DNA from: Paenibacillus sp. Root52
GTDB taxonomy: Bacteria > Bacillota > Bacilli > Paenibacillales > Paenibacillaceae
DNA: 64,000 nt
NCBI RefSeq assembly: GCF_001426865.1
Contig: NZ_LMFO01000029.1
Span: forward strand, 434,001 to 498,000
Reading direction: 5' to 3'
The position numbers were made by a program, and so were the translations under genes. A model generated the notes under the pieces. That model was not told where the DNA came from, did not search any database, and saw nothing but the letters and a program-made list of their open reading frames with translations. Shown piece after piece: positions 43,046 to 52,321 of this stretch; position 1 is the first letter of the stretch; every line of letters starts with the position of its first letter.

Positions 43046-43807
43046 ATGCTAGCAGCAGAGCGGTATGACCGGATTGTAGAGTTGGTTAATGCAACCGGCA
43101 GTATGCGTGTATCCGAACTGAGTGAACATTGCCGTGTGACGGAAGAAACCATTCGTCGCGATCTGGATCGATTAGAGCAAGCCGGACGGTTGAAACGTTC
43201 TCATGGCGGGGCGGTTAGCATCAAGGAGGATCAACCAGAGATTCCATATCGGGTGAGAGAAACGACGCATGCGGAAGAAAAGAAACGGATTGCCTTGGCG
43301 GCGGTATCCATGATCCGCCCCGGTGATCGCATTCTGCTAGATGCCAGTACAACGGCAGGTTACATGGCCGCTAATATGCCAGATATCCCGCTTACGGTGT
43401 TAACTAACTCGATTCAAGTAGCTACAGAGCTGAGTAGCAAGGATCGAATCGAAGTGATCTCCACAGGAGGACAGTTGGCTGGACGTTCGTTGTCTTTTGT
43501 AGGGCCGCTTGCGGAGCGTTCCTTGGAGACATATCACGTTGATAAATTATTCTTGTCTTGCAAAGGCGTTCATCTGGAGAGCGGAGGTATTAGCGAGTCC
43601 AATGAGCTTCAGGCTAGATTGAAGCAGAAGATGGTTGCCATATCGGATCAAGTTATTCTACTTGCAGACACAAGCAAGTTCGGTGTCCGTGCCTTTGCTC
43701 GTGTAACTGAGCTTAGCGATGTTCACGCAATCATCACGGATCAGCCGTTAGCAGACGATCTCATGGATCGGATGAGTGGATATAACATAGAATTAACGAT
43801 TGTTTAA
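43046..43807 (+). CDS. DeoR-family regulator of the rhaB-lut operon (YulB/RhaR-like), 253 aa
   Basis: HTH GSMRVSELSEHCRVTEETIRRDLDRLEQAGRLKRSHGGAV and DeoRC domain (LDASTTAGYMAANMPDIP, GPLAERSLETYHVDKLF). It starts at the ATG at 43046, right after the rhaB stop, with GAGGTG upstream; the frame is open farther back into rhaB. B. subtilis has a comparable DeoR protein (YulB) next to rhaB. It is strongly similar along its whole length to the regulator at 32260-33027. Confidence 0.92.
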   Translation: MLAAERYDRIVELVNATGSMRVSELSEHCRVTEETIRRDLDRLEQAGRLKRSHGGAVSIKEDQPEIPYRVRETTHAEEKKRIALAAVSMIRPGDRILLDASTTAGYMAANMPDIPLTVLTNSIQVATELSSKDRIEVISTGGQLAGRSLSFVGPLAERSLETYHVDKLFLSCKGVHLESGGISESNELQARLKQKMVAISDQVILLADTSKFGVRAFARVTELSDVHAIITDQPLADDLMDRMSGYNIELTIV

Positions 43808-43825
43808 GAGATGGAGGGCGTAATC

Positions 43826-44554
43826 ATGAAAGTCTCCTTGTTTATTACCTGTCTAAGTGATGCCATCTATCCTCGTGTTGGAGAAGCGATGGTTAGATTA
43901 CTTGCCGCTCATGGCGTTCGATTGCATTTCCCACCTGTACAAACGTGTTGTGGTCAGCCTTCATATAATAGTGGCTATTGGGATGAGACACGGGTGGCAG
44001 CCAAAACGATTTTGGAAGCGTTTGATGACAGTGATTTTGTTGTGTGTCCTTCAGGCTCATGTACGTATATGATTCATCATTATCCTGAACTATTTGCCGA
44101 TGAACCAGAATGGCTGGAAAAGGCCAAAAGACTTGAAGCGAAGGCATATGAATTTACACAATTCCTTGTCCAAGTGTTAGGGATTACCGATGTCGGAGCA
44201 CATTTCCCACATAAGGTAACTTATCATCCATCCTGTCACGGTAGCCGTCTGCTCGGGGTAAAAGATGAACCAATGGCTCTGTTATCTGCGGTAAAAGGAT
44301 TGGAGTTTGTTCCGCTCCCGTTCAGTGAAGATTGCTGCGGGTTCGGGGGCACGTTTGCTATCAAAATGTCTGATATCTCTGGAGCGATGGTTACAGAGAA
44401 AGTCGATCATATCAAAGAAACAGATGCTGAGGTATTAGTTGGACTTGATATGGCATGTCTAATGAATATCGCAGGCAATCTACGATACCGCAACGAACCG
44501 GTGCGTGTGATGCACTTGGCCGAATTGCTGTATGAGGGGGTGCAGACCGGATGA
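43826..44554 (+). CDS. lutA: L-lactate oxidation iron-sulfur subunit LutA
   Basis: Two CCG domains typical of LutA/YkgE: QTCCGQPSYNSGY (cysteines 37-38 region) and EDCCGFGGTFAIKMSDIS, each preceded by a further Cys (SLFITCL and TYHPSCHGS). With LutB and LutC it oxidises L-lactate to pyruvate. The ATG at 43826 has GGAGGG upstream; 242 aa is the family length. The stop overlaps the lutB start. Confidence 0.94.
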   Translation: MKVSLFITCLSDAIYPRVGEAMVRLLAAHGVRLHFPPVQTCCGQPSYNSGYWDETRVAAKTILEAFDDSDFVVCPSGSCTYMIHHYPELFADEPEWLEKAKRLEAKAYEFTQFLVQVLGITDVGAHFPHKVTYHPSCHGSRLLGVKDEPMALLSAVKGLEFVPLPFSEDCCGFGGTFAIKMSDISGAMVTEKVDHIKETDAEVLVGLDMACLMNIAGNLRYRNEPVRVMHLAELLYEGVQTG

Positions 44555-46065
44555 GCCAGCCAGGTGTAATGGATGTTACGGTAAAGGAACGTGCTGAACT
44601 AGCATTGAACGATGATTTTTTACGTAAAGCCGTAAGGTTCACGACCGAACGTTTACGTAATGGGAAGAAGTCGGCATCCGAGGAGCATGGTAACTGGGAT
44701 GAATGGCGCGAGCGTGGACGTCAGATTCGTCTGCATACAATCGCTTATTTGGATTATTATCTGAATGAGTTCGTAAATAATGCACGTGCAAACGGGGTTC
44801 ATATTCATTTTGCAGAATCCTCTGCACAGGCGGCTGCCATTGCCCTAGATATCGCGGTTCATAATGATGCTGCGTCTGTTGTGAAGTCAAAGTCCATGGT
44901 CTCAGAAGAAGTTCATTTGAATCATGCCTTGGAATCGGCAGGGATCGAGGCGATTGAGACGGATCTAGGTGAGTACATCATCCAATTGGCTGGTGAAGCC
45001 CCATCTCATATCGTTATTCCCGCCATTCATAAGAACCGATACCAGATTGCTGATCTCTTGTCCAAAGAAGCAGGCGAAATTCTAGAGCCGGACACGACCG
45101 TGCTTGCTGGCTTTGTTCGCAAAAAGCTGCGTGAGAAGTTCCTTGAAGCTGAGATTGGCATGACAGGCTGTAATTTTGCTATCGCAGAAACAGGATCCAT
45201 GGTGCTATTCGAAAATGAAGGTAATGCTCGGATGGTATCCACGGTACCCAAAACACAAATAACACTGATGGGAATGGAACGGATTATCCCTTCGTGGACA
45301 GACCTGGAAGTGATGGCTACGCTATTGCCACGTTCGGCAACAGGTCAGAAGCTTACGATGTATATGTCTGGTATAACCGGTCCTCGTCGTAGTGAAGATG
45401 GGGATGGCCCAGATGAAATGCACATTATTATAGTAGACAACGGTCGTTCCCTTCAACTCGGTGACCCAGAATTTCAGGAATTGCTGAACTGTATTCGCTG
45501 CGGTGCTTGTCTTAATGCTTGCCCGGTCTACCGTCATATCGGTGGTCACGCCTATGGGGGAACATATAGTGGGCCAATCGGTGCTGTGCTGACACCAGCA
45601 TTGAATGGCAACATTGATGAATGGAATGATATTGCAAGTGCTTCAAGTTTGTGCGGAGCATGTTATGAGGCGTGCCCAGTCAAAATTCCGCTCCATGATA
45701 TGCTCGTGTATTTACGTAGACGCAAGGTGGAAGAAGGTCATGGCAACAAGCTTGAAAGTGCAGGCATGAAAGGGTTCGCCGCGGTTGTATCCAATTCCAA
45801 ACGATTCAGCGCGGCCTTACGTCTCGGACAGTTGGGTCAGAAAGCAGTTGTACGTAACGACGGTATATCACTTAAGATCGGCCCGCTAAAAGGATGGAAT
45901 AGTTACCGGGTTGCACCGAGTCTAGCGAAACGTTCCTTCCGGCAACAATGGAACAAGCTGGATCAAGAAATGAATCTGGAGCCGAAGAAGATGGATGCAT
46001 CCGTCCAGAATCGCATGGAGCGGATCCTGCGTGAACGTACGGAAGGAGGCGGTAAGCATGAGTAG
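44551..46065 (+). CDS. lutB: L-lactate oxidation iron-sulfur subunit LutB
   Basis: An N-terminal LUD domain (IETDLGEYIIQLAGEAPSHIV..., VGFA-like strand) is followed by two [4Fe-4S] clusters: C314-x2-C317-x2-C320-x3-C324-P and C368-x2-C371-x3-C375-P. A C-terminal DUF3390-type tail completes the 504 aa. It overlaps lutA by four bases (ATGA) and lutC by eight, so the three are translationally coupled. Confidence 0.95.
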   Translation: MSQPGVMDVTVKERAELALNDDFLRKAVRFTTERLRNGKKSASEEHGNWDEWRERGRQIRLHTIAYLDYYLNEFVNNARANGVHIHFAESSAQAAAIALDIAVHNDAASVVKSKSMVSEEVHLNHALESAGIEAIETDLGEYIIQLAGEAPSHIVIPAIHKNRYQIADLLSKEAGEILEPDTTVLAGFVRKKLREKFLEAEIGMTGCNFAIAETGSMVLFENEGNARMVSTVPKTQITLMGMERIIPSWTDLEVMATLLPRSATGQKLTMYMSGITGPRRSEDGDGPDEMHIIIVDNGRSLQLGDPEFQELLNCIRCGACLNACPVYRHIGGHAYGGTYSGPIGAVLTPALNGNIDEWNDIASASSLCGACYEACPVKIPLHDMLVYLRRRKVEEGHGNKLESAGMKGFAAVVSNSKRFSAALRLGQLGQKAVVRNDGISLKIGPLKGWNSYRVAPSLAKRSFRQQWNKLDQEMNLEPKKMDASVQNRMERILRERTEGGGKHE

Positions 46066-46783
46066 TGAACACCAGCAGTGGTTGGATCAATTAGAGAAGA
46101 AGTCTCGTGAGCAGCAGGAGCATTTCATGAATGACATTGCTTCCAAATTAAGAAGACCCAGACAGAGATATGCTCCAACGCAGCCGTTCCGTGGTGCGCC
46201 TTCGTTCTGGAATGAGCTGGAGTGGGATGAGGAGAAGCGTATTCAGGCGTTTACTGAAAACTTTGTGAGTGTGGGAGCGCATATCGCTCGCGTTCAGAAT
46301 TTAGAGGAAGCCTCACAGTTTATTACAACAAAAGCGAATGAGCTTGGTGCCAAATATCTCATTAGACAAAATGAGCAAGCGATGACCGATTTGGGACTCG
46401 AACAAGCTCTCCCCGATGTGCAAATATCTGTCTGGAATACGAAATCGGATGAGAACTGGCGAGCACGTGCTGCAGAAGCGGATATCGGCGTAGTTATGGC
46501 AGATTATGCGACAGCTTATACAGGATCTGTTACCGTGCTGTCTTCACCCGAAAAAGGAAGATCGGTTAGTTTGCTTCCTACGGTTCTAATCATTATTATT
46601 CCGGTGGAACGCCTGTACACAAGACTAGGTGAAACGCTGAATCGATTTGATGACGTTGGACGAGAAAATCTTCCCGCGGGTATTCATTTTATTTCAGGCC
46701 CGAGCCGTTCGTCGGATATTGAAAACGATCTGACCATCGGTGTACACGGACCGGGTATTGTCTATGGACTTATTATGGGCTAA
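46058..46783 (+). CDS. lutC: L-lactate oxidation LUD-domain subunit LutC
   Basis: The LUD domain is clear (VWNTKSDENWRARAAEADIGVVMADYATAYTGSVTVLSS and GRSVSLLPTVLIIIIPVERL, ending FISGPSRSSDIENDLTIGVHGPG). GGAAGGAGGCGG lies in the end of lutB before the ATG at 46058. 241 aa. In this operon lactate would come from rhamnose via L-lactaldehyde, as well as from outside the cell. Confidence 0.94.
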   Translation: MSSEHQQWLDQLEKKSREQQEHFMNDIASKLRRPRQRYAPTQPFRGAPSFWNELEWDEEKRIQAFTENFVSVGAHIARVQNLEEASQFITTKANELGAKYLIRQNEQAMTDLGLEQALPDVQISVWNTKSDENWRARAAEADIGVVMADYATAYTGSVTVLSSPEKGRSVSLLPTVLIIIIPVERLYTRLGETLNRFDDVGRENLPAGIHFISGPSRSSDIENDLTIGVHGPGIVYGLIMG

Positions 46784-46827
46784 CTGCTATTGACCCCAGT
46801 ATATCGAGCTTTATAAAGTTATTTCGG

Positions 46828-46869
46828 AACTGCCTGGAAGCGGCTAATCGTCTGCTAAGGGCAGTTTTT
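46828..46869 (+). terminator. Terminator after the lut operon
   Basis: AACTGCC pairs with GGGCAGTT with inner AGCGG/CTGCT-type pairing, followed by TTTTT. Confidence 0.82.
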
Positions 46870-46885
46870 GTTATTCTATAGAGGT

Positions 46886-47097
46886 TGTTCAAAAAGTCTA
46901 CTTTTGATTACGAGTGATGCCTAACGGCTTCTCAGCACCCGATATGGAATTCATCCGCAATAAGTAATAAGTAGATGCTTACGAAGTTTGTTTCCTTCGG
47001 AAACATGTAGTTGCTCATGTAGCTTAATCTACGCTCCGCTTCTCCATTTCTAGCTTCATCCCATCTTCTCGGTACTGAAAACCACCCTTTTTGAACA
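46886..47097. repeat. MITE-like element with perfect 11-bp terminal inverted repeats, 212 bp
   Basis: TGTTCAAAAAG (46886-46896) and CTTTTTGAACA (47087-47097) form exact termini. There is no ORF inside, and internal palindromes occur (TTTCC-TTC-GGAAA near 47012). The left part is repeated in inverted orientation near 62276. No clear target-site duplication was seen. Confidence 0.65.
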
Positions 47098-47172
47098 CGC
47101 ACCTATGGTCCTATGACTTTGAGACTGTTGAAGATTAGAGCTGGAAATGTTAGGGTAAAAGAGAGAAGGAAA

Positions 47173-47225
47173 GGGCATTTATCGAATCATTTCATAAATA
47201 CCCTGAGTGGAGACTCATTTTTTTT
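47173..47225 (+). terminator. Terminator-like hairpins upstream of the P450 gene
   Basis: ATTTAT/ATAAAT with flanking GGG/CCC makes one stem, and TGAGT-GGAG-ACTCA makes a second one followed by eight Ts. Confidence 0.6.
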
Positions 47226-47234
47226 ACTCTAAAA

Positions 47235-47257
47235 TGACCGTTATACCAATTCGGTCA
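47235..47257. promoter_or_regulatory. Dyad operator upstream of the P450 gene
   Basis: TGACCG (47235-47240) and CGGTCA (47252-47257) are separated by 11 bases. The geometry is typical of TetR-type sites such as those controlling CYP102 genes in Bacillus, but no TetR gene is adjacent. Confidence 0.6.
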
Positions 47258-47415
47258 GTTAGTCTGATTGCTGTTTTTCGGTAATTTGGATTAAATGTGA
47301 ATATTTGCAGAGAATGAAGTTATGCGGCTAGACCTAATGTATGAATCGTGAGTTAGGTTTGTCTAAGGAAGTCATTATTTCTTGTAGTACTCATTACTTG
47401 GAAAGAGGAGTGAGC

Positions 47416-50400
47416 ATGATGTCATCAATTTCAGTACCACAACCCAAAACCTTTGGTCCACTGGGGAATCTGCCGCAATTAAATTTTGATGAGCCGGTAC
47501 AATCTTTAGTCAAAATAGCAGAGGAGTACGGCCCAATCTTCCGTATGGATTATCCCGGACGAAGCGAGCTATATATTTCAGGCCATAAGCTCGTAGCCGA
47601 GGTAACCGATGAATCCAAATTTGATAAAAGAGTGTGGGCACCACTGGCGAAGGTGCGTGCTTTTGCAGGAGATGGCTTATTCACGAGCTGGACGGAGGAG
47701 CCGAATTGGAAAAAGGCTCATAATGTATTGCTTCCGAGCTTCAGCCAGCGTGCAATGCAAGGGTATCACAACAAAATGATTGATCTAGCGGTGCAGTTAG
47801 TTCAGAAATGGTCACGTCTGAATCCGGATGAGACGGTGAATGTTCCTGATGATATGACACGCTTGACGCTGGACACGATTGGATTGTGTGGCTTCAATTA
47901 TCGGTTTAATAGCTTTTACCGGGAAGAGCCTCATCCGTTCATTACAAGTATGGTGCGTGCGCTGGATGAATCCATGAGTTCACTCCAGCGTCTACGTCTG
48001 CAAGACAAATTAATGATTACGAAGAAAAAGCAGTTCGAGCAGGACATACGCTCCATGTTCTCACTGGTGGATCATATCATTGCCGAGCGCAAAGAGCAGC
48101 CACAAGAAGGGGCAGACGATCTGTTGTCTCATATGCTCAGCGGCAAAGATCCCGAGACTGGGGAGACTCTGGACGACGAAAATATTCGGTACCAGATCAT
48201 TACGTTCCTGATTGCTGGTCATGAGACAACTAGTGGTTTGTTATCCTTTGCAATCTACTATCTGATGAAGAATCCGGATAAGCTGGCCAAGGCTCAAGCG
48301 GAAGCCGATCAAATATTGAAAGATCCAGTTCCAACGTACAATCAGGTTCGTAATCTGAAGTATGTACGTATGGTGTTGAACGAAGCGCTGCGACTGTGGC
48401 CAACGGCTCCAGCGTTCTCCTTATATGCGAAGGAAGATACCGTTCTAGATGGGCAATATCCGCTACAAAAAGGAGATAGTGTGAGTGTTCTAATTCCGAA
48501 GCTTCATCGGGATGTGGAAGCGTGGGGAGAAGACGTCGAGGAGTTCCGACCAGAACGTTTCGAAGATCCAAGTAAGGTACCACATGATGCCTACAAACCA
48601 TTTGGTAATGGTCAACGTGCGTGTATCGGCCAGCAGTTTGCGCTGCAAGAAGCTACGTTAGTGCTGGGCATGGTCTTGAAACATTTTGAACTGATCGATC
48701 ATGCGGACTATCAATTGAAAGTAAAAGAGACGTTGACACTTAAGCCTGATAACTTCACGATTCGTGTTCGCGCCCGCGGAGGACAACCAGTGATGGCTGT
48801 GCCAGGCGTGGTTATGGAGGAAACGACGACTCAAGCGAAGAAAAAAGAGCCAGATGCTGTTAATGCCCATCACACACCTATGCTTGTGCTGTATGGCTCT
48901 AATCTGGGTACTGCTGAAGGCATTGCACGCGAGATTGCAGATAATGCTAGATATCAGGGCTTCCGAAGTGAGGTTGCTGCGCTAGATGATCGAGTAGGCA
49001 AGTTGCCCAAGGAAGGCGTCGTTGTCATCATTAGTGCATCCTATAACGGACAGCCGCCAAGCAATGCTAAAGCTTTCATTGATTGGATAGAGCATGCTGA
49101 TGCAGGTGAATTCCAAGGTGTGAAGTTCACTGTGCTTGGTTGCGGAGACCATAACTGGGCGAGCACATATCAACGGATCCCTCGTTTAATCGATGAGCAA
49201 CTATCTTCGAAAGGTGCAGAACGTGTATCACCAATTGGCGAAAGTGATGCGAGTGGTGACTTCGAGAAACAGGTAGGTGATTGGACAGAACAGTTGTGGC
49301 CTGATCTTGCTCGCACAATGGGTCTGAAGCTCAACATAAGCTCCAATAGCGAACGTAGCTCGTTATCCGTGCAGTTCGTCAGCGGTCTCGCTGTTACGCC
49401 ACTTGCCGAAACGTATGATGCTCATGTTGCTCAGGTGTTAGAGAATCGGGAGCTCCATGATGCTGGAAGCGAGCGGAGTACACGCCATCTGGAGATTAAG
49501 CTACCAGAAGGGATCACTTATGAAGAAGGCGATCATCTGGGTATTCTGCCACAGAATCCTCCAGAGCTCGTAGAGCTTGTACTTCAGCGATACGGCTTCA
49601 CAGGTACAGAGCATCTCGTTCTAGATGCATCAGGTCGGAGTGCGGCTCATCTGCCATTGCATCAGCCAGTCAACTTGTATGATCTATTGAGCCACAGTGT
49701 TGAGCTTCAGGAAGCAGCAACGCGAGCACAATTGCGAGAGTTAGCCGCATATACGGTGTGTCCTCCTCATAAGAAGGAGCTTGAGGCACTATTGGACGAG
49801 TCCGTATACATGACAGAAGTACGGAATAAACGGATTTCAATGCTGGATTATTTGTTAAAATATGAAGCTTGTGAATTACCGTTTGAACGATTCTTGGAAC
49901 TATTACCGTCCTTGAAAGCCAGATATTATTCCATATCCAGTTCACCACGTGTGCAGCCTGAACAAGCAAGTATTACGGTTAGTGTGGTACGTGCGCCAGC
50001 TTGGAGTGGACAAGGAGAATATAAAGGCATTGCTTCAAACTATCTTGCAAACCTCCAGCCAGGTGAAGAGGTTGTGATGTTCGTTAGAACACCTGAGTCA
50101 GGATTCAGATTGCCAGAACGTGCGGAGGTTCCTGTGATCATGGTTGGGCCAGGTACAGGAGTTGCGCCATTCCGCGGTTTCCTTCAAGCACGTCATGTTA
50201 TGAAGCAGCAAGGGCAACAAGTCGGTGAGGGTCATCTGTACTTTGGATGTCGAAATCCAGCGCATGATTATTTGTACAAGAATGAACTTGAAAAGGCGGA
50301 ACAGGAACAACTCGTTCAGCTGCATACAGCCTTTTCCCGCGTCGATGGACAAGAGAAGTGTTACGTACAGCATTTAATGCGGGATGACGCTCATCAGTTA

Positions 50401-50592
50401 ATACCTCTGTTGGAACAAGGCGGACACTTGTACATTTGCGGTGATGGTAGTAAGATGGCGCCGGATGTGGAAGATACGCTGAAGAAGGCATATGCTGAGG
50501 TGGGTGGTCATACAGCAGCAGAAGCTGATGCATGGCTCGATCGCTTACAACAAGAGGGGCGCTACGCGAAGGACGTGTGGACGGGGATTTAA
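47416..50592 (+). CDS. Self-sufficient cytochrome P450/NADPH reductase (CYP102A type), 1058 aa
   Basis: A fatty-acid hydroxylase with its reductase in one chain, as in P450 BM3. The heme domain (about 1-470) has the I-helix AGHETTSG, the ExxR in NEALRLWP and the heme-thiolate loop [11 protein letters not shown] with Cys403. A flavodoxin-like FMN domain begins at [12 protein letters not shown], and an FAD/NADPH reductase domain ends with [17 protein letters not shown] and SISSSPR-type motifs are present. The ATG at 47416 has AGAGGAG; upstream codons are not expected to be translated. Confidence 0.96.
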   Translation: MMSSISVPQPKTFGPLGNLPQLNFDEPVQSLVKIAEEYGPIFRMDYPGRSELYISGHKLVAEVTDESKFDKRVWAPLAKVRAFAGDGLFTSWTEEPNWKKAHNVLLPSFSQRAMQGYHNKMIDLAVQLVQKWSRLNPDETVNVPDDMTRLTLDTIGLCGFNYRFNSFYREEPHPFITSMVRALDESMSSLQRLRLQDKLMITKKKQFEQDIRSMFSLVDHIIAERKEQPQEGADDLLSHMLSGKDPETGETLDDENIRYQIITFLIAGHETTSGLLSFAIYYLMKNPDKLAKAQAEADQILKDPVPTYNQVRNLKYVRMVLNEALRLWPTAPAFSLYAKEDTVLDGQYPLQKGDSVSVLIPKLHRDVEAWGEDVEEFRPERFEDPSKVPHDAYKPFGNGQRACIGQQFALQEATLVLGMVLKHFELIDHADYQLKVKETLTLKPDNFTIRVRARGGQPVMAVPGVVMEETTTQAKKKEPDAVNAHHTPMLVLYGSNLGTAEGIAREIADNARYQGFRSEVAALDDRVGKLPKEGVVVIISASYNGQPPSNAKAFIDWIEHADAGEFQGVKFTVLGCGDHNWASTYQRIPRLIDEQLSSKGAERVSPIGESDASGDFEKQVGDWTEQLWPDLARTMGLKLNISSNSERSSLSVQFVSGLAVTPLAETYDAHVAQVLENRELHDAGSERSTRHLEIKLPEGITYEEGDHLGILPQNPPELVELVLQRYGFTGTEHLVLDASGRSAAHLPLHQPVNLYDLLSHSVELQEAATRAQLRELAAYTVCPPHKKELEALLDESVYMTEVRNKRISMLDYLLKYEACELPFERFLELLPSLKARYYSISSSPRVQPEQASITVSVVRAPAWSGQGEYKGIASNYLANLQPGEEVVMFVRTPESGFRLPERAEVPVIMVGPGTGVAPFRGFLQARHVMKQQGQQVGEGHLYFGCRNPAHDYLYKNELEKAEQEQLVQLHTAFSRVDGQEKCYVQHLMRDDAHQLIPLLEQGGHLYICGDGSKMAPDVEDTLKKAYAEVGGHTAAEADAWLDRLQQEGRYAKDVWTGI

Positions 50593-50665
50593 ATGTCCAT
50601 AACCACACCGCTCACTTTAATTAGGCTCGAATTATAGTCGTGCAGGTTGTAATAATGTATGTACA

Positions 50666-50706
50666 GGCGGTGGGTCAGAGAATGCTCTGTTCCTCACCGC
50701 TTTCTT
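50666..50706 (+). terminator. Terminator after the P450 gene
   Basis: GCGGTG pairs with CACCGC, with an inner CAGAG-AATG-CTCTG stem, and a T-rich tail follows. Confidence 0.82.
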
Positions 50707-50810
50707 TATGGTCTATGAACGCCAAGCAATACATCATGAGTTGAACCAAATTTCAAAGTTATACTTCAGCTCTGCTCTGATATTTTGATCTCACAATCAG
50801 CCAGTGGTAT

Positions 50811-51209
50811 TTATTTTTTTCTGTGTGTTGTTGACCGATAAATGGACTCCACTTGGCTCAGGGGAAACAGGATGCGGGAAGGGAATTTTCCTTTGCCCTG
50901 TAGTTCTAGGTAATCTCGGCCTATACCTACCAGTCGGATATTGTTGAATTCATTTCCTGACGGAAAGACCGTACGAATTCCTACACGAACACCTCGACAA
51001 GTTGGAGGAATATCAAATACACGAATGGAATAAAGACTAAGTGGAATGAACAACTGCCGATTGACTTTAATAAAATGTCGTGTGTATACACGCGAGATGC
51101 GACCTGGCTCTAGACCAGACAGGGGAGCATTAAGCTCTGCGAGCTTTCCTTGAAGTTCAGACAATCGTTGCTGAAGGCTTTTACCCGTATGAAGCGGTTT
51201 CCTGTTCAT
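50811..51209 (-). CDS. Hypothetical protein with a DUF2642-like core, 132 aa
   Basis: On the minus strand ACGGAGGA lies six bases before the ATG at 51209. The N-terminus has a short helical segment (LQQRLSELQGKLAELNAPL). The C-terminal part, VRVGIRTVFPSGNEFNNIRLVGIGRDYLELQG followed by ILFPLSQVESIY, resembles the Sm-like DUF2642 pattern (G-K-D-Y-i-e-L ... I-P-l-s-q-I) of spore-related Firmicute proteins. That link is tentative. Confidence 0.65.
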   Translation of the reverse strand: MNRKPLHTGKSLQQRLSELQGKLAELNAPLSGLEPGRISRVYTRHFIKVNRQLFIPLSLYSIRVFDIPPTCRGVRVGIRTVFPSGNEFNNIRLVGIGRDYLELQGKGKFPSRILFPLSQVESIYRSTTHRKK

Positions 51210-51329
51210 AAGTAGTCCTCCGTTCTCCATTTATACCTAATATATGAATGGATGGGGGCAAGGGGTGAGTATAGGTTAGCCCATGTTCATTAACAACCAA
51301 TTGGATAACAGACATAAGGAGTGATTGAA

Positions 51330-51674
51330 ATGATCGTGGAAATGTACAAAGATCTCATTCGAGATGACCGTGGAAATTATTATATTGCTGTGCAGATTGA
51401 ACAGAATGTACTTACACTTGTGAATGCCTTTGTAGAGGCATCCTTCACACCCGAACTGATCTACAATGAAGAATTTCGTATAAAGTATAAGGAACTTGAT
51501 GGTGGTTTTGTTGGCAAAATTGCAATGGATCTCCTTCGACATGATGTCGTGATGGGCATGAAGGAGATCGACCGTAAATTGCTGAATCTCGCGGAGGTTG
51601 AAGAGCATTATACGGTGAACTTTATCGATACCATCGAATTTTATCGTCATCCGGCATGGGAACGTAAAGCATAG
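51330..51674 (+). CDS. Hypothetical protein, 114 aa
   Basis: AAGGAG is eight bases before the ATG at 51330. The protein is mixed alpha/beta, acidic and soluble, without recognised motifs (for example FVEASFTPELIYNEEFRIKYKELDGGFVGKIA). It stands alone between two minus-strand genes. Confidence 0.6.
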   Translation: MIVEMYKDLIRDDRGNYYIAVQIEQNVLTLVNAFVEASFTPELIYNEEFRIKYKELDGGFVGKIAMDLLRHDVVMGMKEIDRKLLNLAEVEEHYTVNFIDTIEFYRHPAWERKA

Positions 51675-51726
51675 GCTAGCTTCCCTGATTACAATGGAGG
51701 AGAGTTAGATTGCACCGCATGATATA

Positions 51727-52179
51727 TTATGGAGTATCTTGTTTCAGACGCTGGAGCTCTCCAATAATGATTGATGTTTGCCCACTAAGATGCCTCAGTT
51801 CCTGCAAGGAACAATCCGCATAATTCAGTGGTAGCAATTGTAAAAACAATTTGAACAAGGAATGCTGCTCTAGGTACAGCTTTTTATCCATGCCGTCAAT
51901 TAGATTAATCGTTACACCATAAGTAGAGAAGATGTTTTTGATATTATTTTCGAGAAGGTAGAGGTTCGTATCGTTAGTGGAATCATGACTATGAATGTAA
52001 TGATCAAGCTCTTGATGATAAGCAGTCATGGTTAGGATGATGTTATGATATGAAAGGTTCGCAGATCCTTCGATATGGTTTCGAAGCTCATGATAATCAT
52101 AGACGTAGCTTGCCAGGATAATCAGGCTTAGTGCAGACAATAGCACGATCATATATCTTGATGATCTTATCTTATGCAT
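51727..52179 (-). CDS. Hypothetical protein with one N-terminal membrane helix, 150 aa
   Basis: A basic start (MHKIRSSRY) is followed by the hydrophobic helix MIVLLSALSLIILASYVYDY. The rest is an extracytoplasmic helical region rich in His, Tyr and Asn, ending with a Leu-rich amphipathic part. AAGGGA precedes the ATG at 52179. No family recognised. Confidence 0.6.
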   Translation of the reverse strand: MHKIRSSRYMIVLLSALSLIILASYVYDYHELRNHIEGSANLSYHNIILTMTAYHQELDHYIHSHDSTNDTNLYLLENNIKNIFSTYGVTINLIDGMDKKLYLEQHSLFKLFLQLLPLNYADCSLQELRHLSGQTSIIIGELQRLKQDTP

Positions 52180-52273
52180 CGTTAATTCCCTTATATATAT
52201 GTATTCTCGTAGATGGATAGAGTTATTGATCATAACATAAGAAGCTTATCGGAGATAATGGATAAAAGAGGAA

Positions 52274-52316
52274 GAGCCTAAACGTGCCTGTAGTCAGGTT
52301 CGTTTAGGCTTTTGTT
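52274..52316. terminator. Terminator hairpin at the end of the propeller glycosidase gene
   Basis: AGCCTAAACG pairs with CGTTTAGGCT, with an inner CCTG/CAGG stem. Flanking A- and T-rich sequences allow action in either direction. Confidence 0.8.
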
Positions 52317-52321
52317 GTTAA

